A stretch of DNA of 64,000 nucleotides from CAYMAI01 sp964388445 (lineage in GTDB: Bacteria; 4484-113; JAGGVC01), in contig CAYMAI010000003.1 of the NCBI GenBank assembly GCA_964388445.1, positions 281,565 to 345,564 of the forward strand. Reading direction: 5' to 3'. This document shows positions 1 to 7,842 of the stretch, piece after piece (position 1 is the first letter of the stretch; every line of letters starts with the position of its first letter). The notes beneath the pieces were generated by a model. That model ran no database searches and was not told the DNA's origin. It worked only from the letters and a program-made list of their open reading frames with translations. Made by a program: the position numbers and the translations under genes.

Positions 1-418
1 TACTGGCTTCCAAGTAGTCGGCTTCCCCCCCTTCCCTAGCTGCACCGGCGCAGAGCGCAAGGAGAAGGTGAGCAGGAATTACTTCCGAAATTGCCGGCAT
101 TTTTTTCACGTTCAGATTCCACATCCAGATTGGCATATGATGAGCGTATATATCGAAAAACGAAATGCCGGCTTGCTCGATATCTTTCCATTCTTGATGC
201 GTCGCGACCGTCTCGGCGCCAGGCATGATTCCAACGGGGATTTGAACGGATTCGATGATTCCGGTAATCGCATCCCTTTCGTCCTGCCAACGTCCGAATA
301 CCGTCCCGCTTGCGCGATGTTCGGCGTTGATGTGAACTTTAAGCATGTCCGCGCCGCTATCCGCCGCGGCAGAGGCCAAATTCCGGTCGTTTAAGGGCAA
401 ACTGACGATTAACAGCAC
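1..418 (-). CDS. Unknown protein, C-terminus cut off by window edge
   Basis: An open frame on the minus strand runs from a GTG at 418 off the left edge (139 codons visible). I do not recognise the family. The visible part alternates hydrophobic strands with helices (for example LLIVSLPLNDRNLASAAADS and later GADMLKVHIN), which looks like the start of a (beta/alpha)8 barrel, but this is only an impression. The start is uncertain: GTG 418 has no clear ribosome binding site, and an ATG at 346 is the alternative. It is divergent from the DUF58 gene at 458. No function is proposed. Confidence 0.5.
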   Translation of the reverse strand, partial: MLLIVSLPLNDRNLASAAADSGADMLKVHINAEHRASGTVFGRWQDERDAITGIIESVQIPVGIMPGAETVATHQEWKDIEQAGISFFDIYAHHMPIWMWNLNVKKMPAISEVIPAHLLLALCAGAAREGGEADYLEAS

Positions 419-457
419 GGCATGGATTATAGCAATTGCAGGTGTTAAAATAAATTT

Positions 458-1366
458 GTGGATAAATCCCCCGCAATTCCTGCGATGCCGCTTTCGGGCA
501 AAATATTGGACGCAGAATTCATGCGCCAACTGTCGGAACTGGAAATACTCACGAAAAAGCTTTTTCGTGGCAAATTGCGCGGCGAAAAACGCAGCCGCAA
601 GACCGGTCAAAGCGTGGAATTTCACGATTACCGCCAATATCAGCCGGGGGACGATTTAAGACGTATCGACTGGAATTTATACGCCCGGCTTGAAAAGCAC
701 TTCAACAAGCTATTCGTCGAAGAAGAGGATGTGACCCTATATATTCTGCTGGATTGCTCCAAGTCGATGAATTTCGGAAATCCGAATAAATTCGTTTATG
801 CCCGAAAGCTCGCCGCCGTATTCGCATATATTTCGCTATCCAACCTTGAGAGGGTTCAAGTTGCGATTTTCGATTCTAAACTGAACGTCATCCAGCGTCC
901 AATCAGAGGAAGGAGCAAATGCATCCGGCTTTTCGAAATATTGGAATCCCAAACAACAGGTCATACCACATCGCTTTCCGCGGCTACCGGCCAGTTCGTG
1001 GCTGCAAAGCCGCTTCCGGGCGTCGTACTTGTCATATCGGATTTTCTGTTCGAAAATCCGACTGGTTCACTTTCGGGCATTGCCGGGCGCGGCAATCAAG
1101 TGGTGTTAGCTCAGGTGCTTTCGCCTGACGAAATAAAACCGGACCTTGCTGGTGATTTGGAACTCGTGGATGCCGAATCTGGAAAACCCGTCAGCGTGAG
1201 TATGGGAAGCGGAGTTTTCCGAAGATATCTGGCAAAGCTGGAAAAACTTCAGGGAGAATTGAAGGTTTGGGCGCGAAAAACCGGCAGCGATTATTTTCTG
1301 GTACCTACGGGAAAGCCGCTGAAAAACGTCATATTACAAGATATGCGGGGCATAATTTTAAAATGA
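458..1366 (+). CDS. DUF58 (von Willebrand A-like) protein
   Basis: 302-residue soluble DUF58 protein. The family signature is visible around residues 53-90 (HDYRQYQPGDDLRRIDW followed by a lysine-rich strand and FVEEE). A vWA/MIDAS-like motif DCSKS follows near residue 99, so the C-terminal half is probably a metal-binding vWA-type fold. DUF58 proteins usually work with a MoxR AAA ATPase in envelope or complex assembly, but no moxR is adjacent; the only one in the window is at 44738. The start is GTG 458; ATG 485 is an alternative. Its stop overlaps the tsaE start (ATGA at 1363), so the two are translationally coupled. Family assignment is firm; the role is unknown. Confidence 0.85.
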   Translation: MDKSPAIPAMPLSGKILDAEFMRQLSELEILTKKLFRGKLRGEKRSRKTGQSVEFHDYRQYQPGDDLRRIDWNLYARLEKHFNKLFVEEEDVTLYILLDCSKSMNFGNPNKFVYARKLAAVFAYISLSNLERVQVAIFDSKLNVIQRPIRGRSKCIRLFEILESQTTGHTTSLSAATGQFVAAKPLPGVVLVISDFLFENPTGSLSGIAGRGNQVVLAQVLSPDEIKPDLAGDLELVDAESGKPVSVSMGSGVFRRYLAKLEKLQGELKVWARKTGSDYFLVPTGKPLKNVILQDMRGIILK

Positions 1367-1842
1367 GCCGTACGATTCGGGTTAATTCCGCCGAGGAAAT
1401 GGAAAAACTGGGAGGCAAGCTTGCGGAATCCGCAAAATCCACTGAATTTCTTTGGCTTACCGGTCCGCTGGGCGCAGGAAAGACCACTTTCGCAAAAGGC
1501 TTCTTTTGGGCGCTTGGGGCTTGCGAAACTATAACGTCACCGAGCTTTTTAATTGCAAAAGAGCATGAAGGCGCACGAATCCGGTCTGTTCACATCGACT
1601 TATTCCGGATAGATAGTTATGAAAAATTTCGCGAGCTTGGACTTGAGGAGTACTTTTCCGGCGAATGGTTTGTCGCGTGCGAATGGGCTGACAGGCTGAG
1701 TTTTGAAAAGCAGGATTTCGGAATCCACTTGCAATTTTCAAATTGCGCCGGCGGTGCGGGAAGAATTGTCTCCGCCCGGAATTTGTCCGGAAAGCCGAGC
1801 AATCCAATTTTTGATAAATTTTCGGAGTTGGCGGATGAATAA
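1363..1842 (+). CDS. tsaE: tRNA t6A biosynthesis ATPase TsaE
   Basis: 159-residue P-loop ATPase that supports TsaB/TsaD in making N6-threonylcarbamoyladenosine at position 37 of ANN-decoding tRNAs in the cytosol. The Walker A motif GPLGAGKTT lies near residue 28, and the family motifs TSPSF, HIDLFRI and a WADRL segment follow. Length matches the family. The chosen ATG at 1363 overlaps the stop of the DUF58 gene; an open frame extends upstream to 1267 but overlaps DUF58 and adds unrelated residues. It overlaps tsaB by 8 bases, so it is clearly in an operon with its partner. tsaD is not in the window. Confidence 0.93.
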   Translation: MSRTIRVNSAEEMEKLGGKLAESAKSTEFLWLTGPLGAGKTTFAKGFFWALGACETITSPSFLIAKEHEGARIRSVHIDLFRIDSYEKFRELGLEEYFSGEWFVACEWADRLSFEKQDFGIHLQFSNCAGGAGRIVSARNLSGKPSNPIFDKFSELADE

Positions 1843-2521
1843 TATTCTAGCCATCGACACAAGCGGGCCTGCCGGAATTATTGCTGCATCCTCGGGTGAA
1901 AAGAACACCACATTAAGCTTTGGACCCGGAAAGCCGTCGAGAACCGGACTTGCAGCGCATTGCAGGCGCGTGCTCGCAGATATCGGCATCACTTCGAAAG
2001 AAATTACGTATCTTGCAGTAGGCGCGGGACCCGGAAGATTCATTAGGACGCGCGTTGGGATTTCGTTTATCAACGGCATGGCTGCGGCTTTGAGGTTGCC
2101 GGTAATACGGATCGATTCGCTAGCGGTTCTGGCCTGCAGTTGCATCGGTGACTCGTTCGAAATTGGAGCTATCAGGGAGGATGTGAGAGGAGAATATGTT
2201 TTTGCCCATTCTTTGTTCGATTTGAGTTCGCCGACATTCGACCCCGCGAATCCTTGGCGGAATCCGCCCAAAATCGCACCGAGGAGAGCTATGTTCACGG
2301 AGCTATCTGCAATGGCATCGCTATGGGCGATAGACGGAGACGAAGAGAACGAACCGAAAACGACATTAATCGAGACTTCGCTTCCGGCAGCAAAAGTTTT
2401 CGGGGATGCAAAAGCTGCGTCGTTAATACAAATCTCTGCGGCCGGCATAAAGTTAAACAGGTTTTGTGCAAAGGCCGAACCGATTTACCCAGCACGGAAT
2501 ATCGGCAGTATTCTGCGTTAA
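1835..2521 (+). CDS. tsaB: tRNA t6A biosynthesis protein TsaB
   Basis: 228-residue ASKHA-fold protein that scaffolds the TsaD/TsaE t6A complex. The N-terminus ILAIDTSG is typical, and GAGPGRFIRTRVGIS near residue 65 matches the position of the conserved family loop GPGSFTGLRIG. Here that loop is altered (GRFIRTR instead of the usual SFTGLR), a visible divergence that might weaken assignment from motif alone, but position next to tsaE supports it. The start ATG at 1835 overlaps tsaE. The gene converges on a pilin gene with only 13 bases between the stops and no obvious terminator. Confidence 0.85.
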   Translation: MNNILAIDTSGPAGIIAASSGEKNTTLSFGPGKPSRTGLAAHCRRVLADIGITSKEITYLAVGAGPGRFIRTRVGISFINGMAAALRLPVIRIDSLAVLACSCIGDSFEIGAIREDVRGEYVFAHSLFDLSSPTFDPANPWRNPPKIAPRRAMFTELSAMASLWAIDGDEENEPKTTLIETSLPAAKVFGDAKAASLIQISAAGIKLNRFCAKAEPIYPARNIGSILR

Positions 2522-2534
2522 ACAGCTGAATAGG

Positions 2535-2924
2535 TCAGGCTTCGACTATATGAAAAGTTTCGTCGACGGTAAGCGTCGGCGCATTAGGTTGAGACGGAGT
2601 GGCGGTTACCAAAAAGCCAAGTCCGTTGTTCGTGACGTCGCACTCTATGGAGTATCCATTTAGCTCTGCCGGTTCAACCGCGAATCGCTGATCTATATAC
2701 GCTTGTCCGGAAAGAGTTGACAAGTCGGTGTAATTTCCCGCAACGGCAAAATAGGCTTGTTGTCCGGAAGTTATGGTTCTTAAAATGCCGATCGTTGCCC
2801 TGATTTGAGCACGAGTTCTTGTTTCGTATATAACGGGCATGGCTATCGCAGCGATGATGGCAATTATAGAAATCACAATCATCAACTCGATTAGCGTAAA
2901 TCCCTTCGATCGTACGAAACTCAT
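2535..2924 (-). CDS. Type IV pilin-like / pseudopilin protein
   Basis: 129-residue prepilin. The N-terminal signal is short and positive (MSFVRSKG), followed by the prepilin peptidase site G|FTLIELM and a hydrophobic helix IVISIIAIIAAIAMPV. The rest is a small globular domain like those of PilA/GspG pseudopilins. The start at 2924 is chosen because GGAGG lies 6 bases upstream; an in-frame ATG at 2978 would add an 18-residue extension that disrupts the signal. No other pilus genes are nearby, so this is an orphan major or minor pilin, or a type II secretion-like pseudopilin. Confidence 0.9.
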   Translation of the reverse strand: MSFVRSKGFTLIELMIVISIIAIIAAIAMPVIYETRTRAQIRATIGILRTITSGQQAYFAVAGNYTDLSTLSGQAYIDQRFAVEPAELNGYSIECDVTNNGLGFLVTATPSQPNAPTLTVDETFHIVEA

Positions 2925-2950
2925 AATCGCCTCCGATAATAGACGATTAG

Positions 2951-2978
2951 ATTTTACCCACCAAAACAAAGTTTTCAA
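2951..2978 (-). promoter_or_regulatory. Promoter of pilin gene
   Basis: On the minus strand TTGAAA (2973-2978) and TAAAAT (2951-2956) are separated by 16 bases, about 27 bases upstream of the pilin ATG. Good sigma-70 match by eye. Confidence 0.5.
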
Positions 2979-3090
2979 AACCCGTTTTTTACGTATATTA
3001 CAAATTAAACAAAGTTTTTTTTCCGTGACTGAATATCAATTCCTGCCGATCATAATGATAAAATCCCAGCCCGAGGTGTCAAGTCAAGTT

Positions 3091-4077
3091 ATGGAATCGA
3101 ACAAACCAGCGTTTTCGAACTTCGCAGACCGTATTACCACGGAGATTCAGCGAAAAAAATCCGTACTTATCGCCGGAATAGACCCGCGTCCCGAAAAATT
3201 GCCGCGTCCGCTTTTCGACGCAATGCGCGAATCGACGCCTCCCGTGGATTCGACGGGCGAACGCCAAGACAAAACCGACGCAAGAGTTTTATATTTGGCA
3301 ATGCGGAAATTTTGCTTCGAAACGATTGACGCCGTTGCAGATTCGGTTTGCGGCATTAAGGTTCAAGTGGCGTTCTTCGAACAACTCGGCCCGGCTGGCT
3401 GGCGGCATTGCGGCGATGTAATTCAATACGCAAAGAACAAAGGTTTGTTGGTCATAGCCGATGCAAAGCGCGGCGATATCGGAACAACTAGCGACGCGTA
3501 TGCGCGGGCATGGCTTTCCGCCGAAACTCCGGCAGGCGTGCCAAATATTCTAATGTCGGACGCGGTCACGGTTGCACCTTATCTAGGACGCGATACGTTC
3601 AGCAGTTTCGAGCCATACGTTTCGGCAGGTTCCGGAGTCTTTATTCTGTGCAGAACCAGCAACAAGAGCGCAATCGACATTCAAGATTTGGAAAGCGGGG
3701 GCAAGAAAATCTGGGAACATACTGCGTCACTGGTCCACGAATGGGGCGCTTCGCACACTGGTGAATCCGGGCTGTCTTCTGTAGGCGCGGTCGCGGGGGC
3801 GACTTATCCTGAAGAGGGGGCAAAAATAAGAGCAATAGCTCCGAATACGCTGCTATTGATTCCCGGGCTTGGTGCACAGGGTGGCAAGCCGGAAGATGCC
3901 AGGAATTTTACGCGACCGGATGGCAGCGGAGCGATATTTAACGTTAGCCGGGGGATATTGTATGCATACTCGGAGTGCGAGTATGAAAAATATGGAGAAG
4001 GCGCATTCGCGGATGCGGCAGCCGCTGCGGCGGAAAGCTATCGAAAGGCGCTTTGGGAAAACTGCAGAATAGGCTGA
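3091..4077 (+). CDS. pyrF: Orotidine-5'-phosphate decarboxylase (type 2)
   Basis: 328-residue enzyme that converts OMP to UMP, the last step of de novo pyrimidine synthesis. The catalytic motif DAKRGDIG is present at about residue 132, and the N-terminal GIDPRPE strand and C-terminal NVSRGILYAY (phosphate-binding Arg) fit the longer type 2 subfamily. The start is uncertain. ATG 3091 gives the best N-terminus but has no close ribosome binding site; ATG 3055 and GTG 3076 are in frame. The gene stands alone between the divergent pilin gene and the serine-type operon. Confidence 0.9.
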   Translation: MESNKPAFSNFADRITTEIQRKKSVLIAGIDPRPEKLPRPLFDAMRESTPPVDSTGERQDKTDARVLYLAMRKFCFETIDAVADSVCGIKVQVAFFEQLGPAGWRHCGDVIQYAKNKGLLVIADAKRGDIGTTSDAYARAWLSAETPAGVPNILMSDAVTVAPYLGRDTFSSFEPYVSAGSGVFILCRTSNKSAIDIQDLESGGKKIWEHTASLVHEWGASHTGESGLSSVGAVAGATYPEEGAKIRAIAPNTLLLIPGLGAQGGKPEDARNFTRPDGSGAIFNVSRGILYAYSECEYEKYGEGAFADAAAAAAESYRKALWENCRIG

Positions 4078-4120
4078 GGTAATCCGAAGATTTTAACGGA
4101 AATATTGTGATTTGAGCCGC

Positions 4121-4137
4121 CGCTTTCACAAAAAGCG
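4121..4137 (+). other. Small hairpin after pyrF
   Basis: CGCTTT (4121-4126) pairs with AAAGCG (4132-4137) around a 5-base loop, 44 bases after the pyrF stop. There is no adjacent T-run, so it is at best a weak terminator or mRNA 3' end. Confidence 0.25.
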
Positions 4138-4249
4138 CATAAAGGCCGAGACAGGATTTTTGTTCCTATTTTCAAATATAGCTAGCATGTTATATTTTGA
4201 ACTAACTCATCAAAAATCATACCAATGTGATTTTACTGATAGCATTTAG

Positions 4250-4270
4250 TCGTTCGCGGGAGTCGAACGA
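4250..4270 (+). promoter_or_regulatory. Leader hairpin before the class V aminotransferase
   Basis: A perfect 7-bp stem, TCGTTCG (4250-4256) with CGAACGA (4264-4270) and a 7-base loop, sits 29 bases before the start codon at 4299. It lies in a 221-base gene-free region (4078-4298) that is otherwise AT-rich and without a recognised riboswitch. No T-run follows, so it is not a standard terminator. Possible leader control element. Confidence 0.35.
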
Positions 4271-4298
4271 ATGGTCATTAATTCCCCAGGAGGGAAAC

Positions 4299-5453
4299 AT
4301 GAAGAAATACCACCTATTCACTCCGGGACCGACGATGGTGCCGGGCGATGTCGCGCTTGCCGGCGCGAAAGACATGATGCACCACAGGACGGATCAGTTT
4401 AAGCAAATTTACGTCCGATGCGCTGAACTCCTAAAAAAGATATTCGTCACCGAGCAACCGGTGTTGGTGTTGCTCGGAAGCGGGACAGCCGCGATGGAAT
4501 CAGCCGTGGACGCTCTCGTCGCGCCGGGCGAAAAGATGATTACGTTCAACGGCGGCAAATTCGGCGAACGCTGGGGCAAAATCGGAAAGCAACTCGGCTG
4601 CTCCGTGCATGAAGTTAAATACGGCTGGAACGAATTTGCCACGCCAGAGATGCTGGAAAAAGCGATTTCCGAATGCCCCGATGCAGTCGCGGTTTTCACG
4701 CAGCTAAACGAAACCGCTTGCGGAATCAAAAACCCCGTAAAGGAGCTTGCGCAAATCGCGCATGCCCACGGCATGTTGTTCGTGGTAGACGGCATAAGCG
4801 GACTTACCGCAATGCCCTGCCCTATGGATGAATGGGAACTTGATGTCGTGCTAACCGGAAGTCAGAAGGGGCTTATGCTTCCACCGGGGCTGGCATTCAT
4901 TTCGCTTTCGGAAAAAGCATGGGCAAAAGCGGATTCGTTTAAATCTAGACTTTTCTATAACGATGCCCGGATTCAGCGCAAGAACGACCTGCAATCCACC
5001 CATGCTTGGACGAGCGGAGTTAGCCTCTATCAGCAGCTGCTTGTCGCTCTCGAAATGATTGTTTCTGAAGGTCTCGAAAACGTACAACACCGGTGCCACA
5101 TTCAGGGCGAAGCAATCAGACAGGCTGCGAAAGCGCATGGATTGTCGTATTTGAACGAAAAAAGTCCCGGGGACGTACTGACACCGATACTCCTTCCCGA
5201 TTCGATAAAGGCGGGCGAAGTTGCAAAGTATTGCCGCGGTCATTGGGGCATCTACTTCGCGGCCGGACAGGACGATTACAAGGACAAAATCCTTAGAATC
5301 GGCCATCTCGGATATCAAGACCATTTCGAAACCATTATGGCGATTGCTGCTTTCGAAATGGCGATGAAGCATTTCGGAATGGACCTTGAACTCGGGAAGG
5401 GCGTAAAGGCAGCACAAGAAATACTGATGAAGGATTTGGAAGATAGATATTGA
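4299..5453 (+). CDS. Class V aminotransferase (serine/alanine-glyoxylate type)
   Basis: 384-residue PLP enzyme. The PLP lysine is in GSQKGLMLPPG (about residue 190), the N-terminus HLFTPGPTMVP is typical of the alanine-glyoxylate/serine-pyruvate aminotransferase branch, and LLGSGTAAMESA is the phosphate-binding region. It begins 6 bases after a strong AGGAGGG site. It is first in an operon with serA, a DUF1015 gene and a class I aminotransferase. In several bacteria and archaea that lack classical SerC, an enzyme of this family next to serA is thought to make phosphoserine or serine. Here that role is inferred from context; glyoxylate or serine-pyruvate transamination remains possible. Confidence 0.85.
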   Translation: MKKYHLFTPGPTMVPGDVALAGAKDMMHHRTDQFKQIYVRCAELLKKIFVTEQPVLVLLGSGTAAMESAVDALVAPGEKMITFNGGKFGERWGKIGKQLGCSVHEVKYGWNEFATPEMLEKAISECPDAVAVFTQLNETACGIKNPVKELAQIAHAHGMLFVVDGISGLTAMPCPMDEWELDVVLTGSQKGLMLPPGLAFISLSEKAWAKADSFKSRLFYNDARIQRKNDLQSTHAWTSGVSLYQQLLVALEMIVSEGLENVQHRCHIQGEAIRQAAKAHGLSYLNEKSPGDVLTPILLPDSIKAGEVAKYCRGHWGIYFAAGQDDYKDKILRIGHLGYQDHFETIMAIAAFEMAMKHFGMDLELGKGVKAAQEILMKDLEDRY

Positions 5454-5454
5454 A

Positions 5455-5485
5455 TGCCCAATCCGGCTTCGCGCCGGAACGGGCA
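5455..5485 (+). other. Intercistronic two-stem hairpin
   Basis: TGCCC/GGGCA and CCGGC/GCCGG form two stacked 5-bp stems separated by a 3x3 internal loop with a TTCGC apical loop. It lies just after the stop at 5453 and before serA at 5514. There is no T-run, so it more likely affects mRNA stability or processing than termination. Confidence 0.5.
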
Positions 5486-5513
5486 ATGCGCTAACTGATT
5501 TTGGGAGAAAGAA

Positions 5514-6455
5514 ATGGCGAAAATTCTGGTTTGCGATCCGATGGCGGAAGGACCTCTGAACTCCATAAAGGATTGCCCGTACCTTGAACTCGTTTACCTT
5601 CCGGAAATAACGGCCGATGAACTGCCTGCCGCCGTGAAGAGTATGCACGCAATAGTCGTACGTTCGAGGACGAAGGTTACAAAAGCGGTCATAGACGCCT
5701 TTGACGAAATGAAACTTATAATTCGCGGCGGGGTCGGCGTTGATAACATCGACGTCGAATACGCCGAGGAAAGAGGATTTCCAGTCAAGAACACACCAAG
5801 AGCATCGAGCGTCAGCGTCGCTGAGCTTTCCCTTGCGATGATGTTCGCGTTGGCGCGCCACATTGCCCCGGCAACTGCAAGTATGCTGGCGGGACAGTGG
5901 GAGAAAAAGGCATTCAAAGGCGTAGAGCTATGGCGGAAAACGCTCGGCCTCGTCGGCCTTGGCAGGATAGCCTGCGCCCTCGGGGTTAGGGCAAATGCAC
6001 TCGGAATGCGGGTAATCGGTTACGACCCGTACGTCGACGCGGCGGATATTGTCGAGTTTCCTTGCGAAAGCGTCTCTTTGGACGAGCTTATGACAAGATC
6101 CGATTTCATTTCATTGCATGTTCCGCATACCGATGAAACCCACCATCTGCTTGGAGCGGAAATGCTTGCGAGGATGAAACCAAAAGCCTATTTAATCGAC
6201 TGCTCGCGCGGCGGAGTGCGCGACGATAGCGCCCTCGCGGATGCCCTCAGATCAGGAAAAATCGCAGGAGCCGCGCTTGACGTGTTTGAAAGTGAACCGC
6301 CCAAAGAAAACCCATTCGCAGGTTTGGCAAACGTCGTTTTAACCCCACACATCGGTGCGCAAACGGGCGAAGGACAAAACCGCGTGGGCGACGAAGTCGT
6401 TGAGATTTTAACCGAATTTTTTGGCACCGGCGCGTCTGCGGAAGCCGGAAGCTAG
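5514..6455 (+). CDS. serA: D-3-phosphoglycerate dehydrogenase family protein (short form)
   Basis: 313-residue D-2-hydroxyacid dehydrogenase. The Rossmann motif GLVGLGRIA lies near residue 145, and the catalytic residues are visible in DCSRGGVRDD (Arg), FESEPP (Glu) and LTPHIGAQT (His). It lacks the C-terminal ACT or ASB regulatory domain, as in the short SerA type, so serine feedback by that route is not expected. It probably oxidises 3-phosphoglycerate to 3-phosphohydroxypyruvate with NAD. ATG 5514 follows GGGAGAAAGAA. It sits between the class V aminotransferase and the DUF1015 gene, which supports a serine pathway role over glyoxylate or lactate dehydrogenase. Confidence 0.88.
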   Translation: MAKILVCDPMAEGPLNSIKDCPYLELVYLPEITADELPAAVKSMHAIVVRSRTKVTKAVIDAFDEMKLIIRGGVGVDNIDVEYAEERGFPVKNTPRASSVSVAELSLAMMFALARHIAPATASMLAGQWEKKAFKGVELWRKTLGLVGLGRIACALGVRANALGMRVIGYDPYVDAADIVEFPCESVSLDELMTRSDFISLHVPHTDETHHLLGAEMLARMKPKAYLIDCSRGGVRDDSALADALRSGKIAGAALDVFESEPPKENPFAGLANVVLTPHIGAQTGEGQNRVGDEVVEILTEFFGTGASAEAGS

Positions 6456-6482
6456 GCTTTAGTTTAAATTAAGGAGACTGGA

Positions 6483-7826
6483 ATGGCCGAGATTATGCCG
6501 TTTCGCGGCACGCGTTTTAACGCGGCAAAAGTTGGCGATATTTCGAAGGTCGTCGCAATGCCCTATGACCGGATTAAACACGGCCTTCAAGATAAGTATT
6601 ATGCGTCAAGCGAATTCAATATATGTCGAATAAGCAAAAACAAAGAAACACCCGAAGATTCCGAAACCGATAACCCCTACACCAGAGCGGCTAGTTACCT
6701 AAACAAATGGCTTGACGGCGACGTTCTTATCGAAGACGAAGCCCCGGCTATATACGTCTATCATCAGGCATTTTCGGCTGCAGGTCATTCGTTTGTTCGC
6801 AAGGGGCTGTGCGCGATGGTCGAGCTGGAAGATTACTGCAAAGGCGGCGTGAAGCCCCATGAAAAAACGCTCGACGCTCCCAAAGAAGACCGGCTCAAAC
6901 TTCTTCTCGCAACCGACATGCATATGGGACAGATTTTCCAGCTTTATCCAGATAGCGAAAACTTCGTTTCAGGGATTCTCGACGCAGAAACGGAGCGCAT
7001 GCCGGACATCGAAACGCCAATCGAAGAAGAACCGGGAGTAATTCACAAGGTGTGGGCAGTAACGAATCCGGAAGTTATCGAAAGAATTCAGCAAGCAATG
7101 AGCGGTAGGCCGCTATTTATTGCCGACGGACATCATAGATATGAAACCGCCTTGAATTACCGGAACATTCGACTCGCGGAGTACGAAGGCGGTGAAGCCG
7201 GACACAATCCGAAGTATGCGATGATGACGATGGTCGGAATGAGCGACCCGGGACTCGTAGTGCTGCCAACTCAAAGGATTCTGCACCACCTACCGGACTT
7301 CAGCTTCGGCAAGTTCCTTGAAGATTTGAAGGAACATTTTGCAGTTCTGGCTTGTGAAAACGAATCTCATGCGGATAACCTGCTTTCCGCGGCGCGCATT
7401 TTGCCGGCGAAAAACGCATACTGCATTTACAAAGATGGAAAATACTGGTATTTCGAGCTCGCCGATAGCGAAATTATGTCCAGGCTCGCACCCGAAAAAA
7501 GCGAAGCATGGCGCTCGCTCGATGTAGCAGTACTTCATGAAGTCGTTCTGGAAAAAATCTTGGGGATAAGCAAGGCGGCGCAGGCGGCGAAGACAAACAT
7601 AAGCTATGAGCGAGAGCGCGAAGTGTCTAGAAGGCTGGTTGACGACAGCAGTCATCATTGTGCTATTTTTATGAACCCGACGCGAATGGATCAGATTCGG
7701 GAAGTGGCGGGTATGGGAGAAGTGATGCCGCAAAAGAGCACGGATTTTTATCCAAAGCTTATAACCGGCCTTGTGATGTGCAGAGCTGACCTTGGGGAGA
7801 AAAGGAGGGAGAATTTGAAGTTTTAG
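6483..7826 (+). CDS. DUF1015 family protein, serine-operon member
   Basis: 447-residue cytosolic protein of the DUF1015 family. Family hallmarks are visible: MPFRGTRF at the start, VKPHEKTLDAPKEDR near residue 123 and IADGHHRYETAL near residue 212. The DGHHR motif resembles the nucleotide-binding GHHR motif of ParB-fold proteins, a fold shared with the free-serine kinases SerK and SbnI. This comparison is inference from motif only. The gene starts 27 bases after serA behind AAGGAGA and is followed 16 bases later by a class I aminotransferase. No phosphoserine phosphatase is present, so a phosphotransfer step in serine metabolism is a reasonable hypothesis, but no function is established here. 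Confidence 0.88.
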   Translation: MAEIMPFRGTRFNAAKVGDISKVVAMPYDRIKHGLQDKYYASSEFNICRISKNKETPEDSETDNPYTRAASYLNKWLDGDVLIEDEAPAIYVYHQAFSAAGHSFVRKGLCAMVELEDYCKGGVKPHEKTLDAPKEDRLKLLLATDMHMGQIFQLYPDSENFVSGILDAETERMPDIETPIEEEPGVIHKVWAVTNPEVIERIQQAMSGRPLFIADGHHRYETALNYRNIRLAEYEGGEAGHNPKYAMMTMVGMSDPGLVVLPTQRILHHLPDFSFGKFLEDLKEHFAVLACENESHADNLLSAARILPAKNAYCIYKDGKYWYFELADSEIMSRLAPEKSEAWRSLDVAVLHEVVLEKILGISKAAQAAKTNISYEREREVSRRLVDDSSHHCAIFMNPTRMDQIREVAGMGEVMPQKSTDFYPKLITGLVMCRADLGEKRRENLKF

Positions 7827-7842
7827 TTTTAAGGAGTTCGTC

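Noticed and set aside
4851..5861. Long minus-strand open frame (336 residues) over the aminotransferase and serA
   Set aside because: It lies antisense to two well-recognised enzymes and has no domain or start signal.
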